19,605 bases of DNA, taken from UBA9410 sp963933065 (GTDB lineage Bacteria > Actinomycetota > Acidimicrobiia > Acidimicrobiales > MedAcidi-G1). Shown piece after piece: positions 14,490 to 19,605 of this stretch. Under the pieces are notes generated by a model. It did no database searches and had not been told where the DNA came from. It was given only the letters and a program-made list of their open reading frames with translations. Numbering within the stretch: the first letter of the stretch is position 1; the number at the start of each line of letters is the position of its first letter. The DNA lies in NCBI GenBank assembly GCA_963933065.1, contig CAWVUB010000037.1, forward strand, positions 1 to 19,605, in the 5' to 3' direction. The position numbers were made by a program, and so were the translations under genes.

Positions 14490-16274
14490 CAGGTGGAGGC
14501 TCCGTCTGGTGGCTCGGTGGGGAGCAGCGAGGCGGGCATGTCGACGATACGGGCCCGGGCCCACTCGCCGAGGCTCTTAGCCTGGCCATCCTGTCGGGAC
14601 GACGCGGCGACGCCTTCGCCCAACAGGCCCCGGATCAGGAAGTTGAGCGACCGTAGGGCCGGCAGTCGATGGCGTTCAATGGTCAGATCGGCGGTCTCAG
14701 GGAGCAGCGTCCGGAGGCGGTCCACGGTGAGGTGGTCGTCCAGCCATGCCCACGCGGCGTCGTCGCGTACGAAGAGGCCGAGGTTCGCGTCGCCACCCTT
14801 GTCGCCCGATCGGGCGCCGGCGATACGTCCCAGGGGCACGGCCACCATCGGACCATCGGGGATGGTGGCGTCGGGTCCCGGGAGGGGCTCGACCAGCTTG
14901 TCGCCGTCGGGAGCAACCGATTCGACGACGGTCCGTGAGGTGATCTGGCCGCCCCGTAGCACCACGACGTCCTGGGGGACGAGATCGGCGGGCACGAGGC
15001 CCGCCCGGTGGATGCCGAAGGCCTTCGACGAACTGCTTCTGACCGAGAAGAACCCTGGGATAGTGGACAGAGCCATCTCGGTCATGGCGTTGAACACATT
15101 GCGTCCGACCTTGCGTTCATCAGCGTCCTTGAGGGTCAGGCACCACTGGGCCGTCGCCTCCTCGTTGGATGCGGGATCAACCTTGTCGGTGCGGACCACC
15201 CGCGACTCGACCGACTCGAAGTCTTCGGGCCCTACGGGCATGGCGGTCCAGAAGGCCTCCTCTGCCAGCGCCGCCTTGGCCGCGACGTCCAGTCCGGTCA
15301 GGGCGAGGGCTAAGTCGGCCCGGTGACCGGCCATGGCGTTCATCGAGACCTTCAGCGTCGACGGGGGTGGCTCGCCCTGCACGCCGTGGATCCGCACCCG
15401 GTCAGGACTGACCTCTTCGAGCCGGATGGTGTCGAACCGGGCCGTCACGTCGGGCCCCAGATATGCCGGCGAGCCGATCTCGTAGAGCAGCTGGGAGGTC
15501 ACCGTCCCGATAGACACCTGGCCGCCGGTCCCGTCGTGCTTGCCGATGACCGACGAGCCGTCGGCGGCCACCTCGGCCCACGGGAAGCCCACCCGGGCCA
15601 TGCCCGGCACTTCGGTGAAGAACGAGTAATTGCCGCCTGTCGCCTGGGTACCGCACTCGATGACGTGCCCGGCCACCACACCGCCAGCTAGTGCATCCCA
15701 GTCGTCCCGGGCCCAACCGTGGTGCCAGGCAGCCGGGCCACACACGATGGCCGCGTCGGTGGCCCGCCCGGTTACCACGATGTCGGCTCTCCGATCGAGG
15801 GCGTCGACGATGCCCCAGCAGCCGAGGTAGGCGTTGGCGCTCACGAAGCGGTTCGGGTCGGTCAACGGTTCGCCGGTCACCAGGTCAGGGAGGTCGATGC
15901 CGGATGCCAACAGGTCGTCGAGGCGTCCCAGCAGGTCGTCGCCGGCCACGTAGGCAATGGTGGGCGACAGGCCGAGACGGTCGGCCACCTCGCTGAGCGC
16001 TTCGGCACACCCTGCGGGGTCGAGGCCGCCAGCGTTGCTGACCACCTTGATGCCCCTGTCGAGGCAGGTCCCCATGACCTGTTCCATCTGTTTCACGAAG
16101 CTGCCGGCGTACCCGCCGCCAGGCCGCTTGGCCTTAGAGCGGGCCAAGATGAGCATCGTCAACTCGGCCAGCCAGTCACCGGTGAGCACGTCGATGTGGC
16201 CACCTTCGACCATCTCAGCGGCTGCCGAGAGGCGGTCGCCGTAGAATCCTGAGCAGTTGGCGATGCGAAGTGGT

Positions 16275-16282
<8 letters not shown>
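14489..16282 (-). CDS. atuA: AtuA-family protein (DUF1446 plus C-terminal AtuA-like domain)
   Basis: A 597-residue protein of the family named for AtuA of the Pseudomonas acyclic terpene utilisation cluster. The DUF1446 domain covers about residues 4-450: IANCSGFYGDRLSAAAEM at 7-24, DVLTGDWLAELTM, VVSNAGGLDP, VVTGRATDAA, and GGNYSFFTEVPG are recognisable. A separate C-terminal domain follows at about 480-585, with VPLGRIAGARSGDKGGDANL as its glycine-rich hallmark and SLNFLIRGLLGEG near its end. The molecular activity of AtuA is not established, although it is a standard partner of acyl-CoA carboxylases in terpene and related catabolism. ATG start at 16282 overlaps the carboxylase alpha stop by 8 nt; its stop overlaps the TetR start. 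Two-domain architecture is complete. The gene symbol reflects family, not proven pathway. Confidence 0.88.
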
Positions 16283-18331
<2,049 letters not shown>

Positions 18332-18335
<4 letters not shown>

Positions 18336-19605
18336 AGTCGGAACACTCCGTAGTTCTCGGCGCCTTCGACAGGTGCTGTCCTCACCACCGACAGACACAG
18401 GCCAAGCACTGTGCGGGTGTCGCGCGGGTCGATTATCCCGTCGTCGCTGACCGCACCGGTGGCCTCCAGTGCGAGGGACCCCTTCTCCTGAGCGGCCTCG
18501 ACCTGGCGGACGATCTCGGCGTCGGCCGCCTCGTCGAACTCGATGCCCTTGCGGGCTGCTTGGCCCCGTCGCACGATCGACATGACACCGGCGATCTGCT
18601 TGGGGCCCATGACGGCGATCTTGGCCATCGGCCACAGGAAGGTGAACCGGTTCTCGTAACCCCGCCCCGACATGGCGTAGGTGCCCGCCCCGTAGGAGGC
18701 GCCGATTATGACCGTGAGGTGGGGGACGGTGGAGTTGGTCAGGGCGTTGATCATCTGGGAGCCCTTCTTGATGATCCCCGCCTCTTCAAAGTCGGTGCCG
18801 ACCATGAACCCGGTGATGTTCTGGAGGAATACCAGCGGCGTGTCCTGCCGGTTGCAGAGCTGGATGAAGTGTGCGGCCTTCTCAGCGGCCTCGGGGTAGA
18901 TGACGCCGTTGTTGCCGAGGATCCCCACCGGGTAGCCGTGGATGGTGGCGAACCCGCAGATCATGGTCGGTCCGTACCGGGGCTTAAAATCTTCGAATCG
19001 GGAACCGTCGACCACCCGCCCGATAATCTCCCTGACGTCGACCGGCTGCTTCAGATCCATGGACACCATGCCCATGAGGCCCTCGACGTCGTGGATCGGT
19101 TCGGTCGCCTTGTAGGACCGATCGGGGCCGGCCTTGCGCCAGTCGAGGTGGGACACGACTTCGCGGCACATGCGTAGGGCGTCCATCTCGTCATCGGCCA
19201 GATAGTCAGCAAGACCGGACTTCTCGGCGTGCATCGTGCCGCCGCCCAGGGTCTCGTCGTCGGCGTCCTCTCCGGTAGCCATCTTCACCAGCGGGGGCCC
19301 GGCCAGAAAGACTTTGGACTGTTCCTTGATGAAGATCGTGTAGTCAGACATGCCGGGCTGGTAGGCCCCACCAGCCGTTGATGACCCGAACACCACGCAG
19401 ACCGTGGGGATGGCCAATTTGGAGAGCTCGATCATCTCGTAGAAGAACCGACCGGTCTCGGCGAAGTGGTTGGTTCTAGCCCGCCGTCCACCGGAGCCGT
19501 CGCCAGTCTGGACCCGCAGGTCGGCGCCGGCGGATTCCACGAAGCTGATATAGGGCATCCGGTTGTGGCGGGCGATCTCGATGGCCCGCATCCACTTCTT
19601 GGACA
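18332..19605 (-). CDS. Acyl-CoA carboxylase beta subunit (carboxyltransferase), 5' end beyond right edge (partial)
   Basis: The last 423 or so residues of a carboxyltransferase beta subunit, which moves the carboxyl group from biotin to an enoyl-CoA. The frame stays open to the right edge (SKKW precedes the first internal Met), and the family is normally about 520-540 residues, so roughly 110 N-terminal residues are outside. Seen: crotonase-like GSSTAGGAYQPGMSDY, LGGGTMHAEKSGLADY, ILGNNGVIYPEAAEKAAHF, and FLQNITGFMVGTDFEEAGII followed by GASYGAGTYAMSGRGYENRF and WPMAKIAVMGPKQIAGV. These are the hallmarks of the methylcrotonyl/geranyl-CoA carboxylase beta family. The ending NYGVFRL is also typical. 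It precedes and overlaps the alpha subunit gene by GTGA, giving a standard beta-alpha order. Start and promoter not visible. Confidence 0.93.

Noticed and set aside
14493..15326. 277-residue plus-strand frame inside the AtuA-family gene
   Set aside because: Ser/Arg-rich antisense shadow; the minus strand encodes a complete recognisable protein here.
18336..18635. N-terminal extension of the carboxylase alpha frame by 100 residues
   Set aside because: The extension is arginine/glycine-rich, unlike any carboxylase, and lies wholly inside the beta subunit gene on the same strand in another frame; the GTG at 18335 with a GTGA junction fits far better.

Overview
The window looks like a chromosomal segment from a high-GC actinobacterium, most likely a free-living or marine Acidimicrobiia-type lineage. 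This is inferred from gene content: a TIGR03084-type DinB-like protein and a split-alpha proton transhydrogenase beside an AtuA-family acyl-CoA carboxylase operon, with GTG/TTG starts and many 1-8 nt stop/start overlaps. No rRNA, tRNA, CRISPR array or transposase was seen, so taxonomy rests on inference.

Left part (1-7306): a surface-polysaccharide island of moderate GC. A left-facing unit runs WecE-like sugar aminotransferase (2763-3911), Wzx-like flippase (1487-2746), then a large GT-C/GtrII-like membrane protein (TTG start at 1497) that continues past the left edge. A divergent right-facing unit runs formyltransferase (3986-5038), ATP-grasp ligase (5065-6285) and ArnC/GtrB-type polyprenyl-phosphate glycosyltransferase (6269-7306). 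Together they suggest a pathway with the logic of the Arn system: make a nucleotide-linked 4-amino-4,6-dideoxysugar, N-formylate or N-acylate it, load it on polyprenyl phosphate, flip it, and transfer it with a GT-C enzyme. The formyltransferase has Ser where the family has its catalytic Asn, and the ATP-grasp enzyme is an unexplained extra.

Middle (7307-9399): a 200-bp convergent gap with a 22-bp-period tandem repeat and a perfect 11-bp inverted repeat, then an amidohydrolase-2 gene whose 3' part is AT-rich and whose 5' end is GC-rich, then the C-terminal half of a second, unrelated formyltransferase that appears to be decayed. This looks like the junction between variable island and core chromosome.

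Right part (9400-19605): high-GC core-like genes. The pntAA-pntAB-pntB transhydrogenase operon points right. Convergent to it is a left-facing operon of six genes with touching ends, in transcription order: acyl-CoA carboxylase beta subunit (5' end outside the window), biotin carboxylase/BCCP alpha subunit, AtuA-family protein, TetR regulator, TIGR03084-family protein and a LiuC/AtuE-like enoyl-CoA hydratase. This resembles the carboxylase-hydratase core of leucine or acyclic isoprenoid degradation, with AtuA (role unproven) and a DinB-like protein as constant partners.
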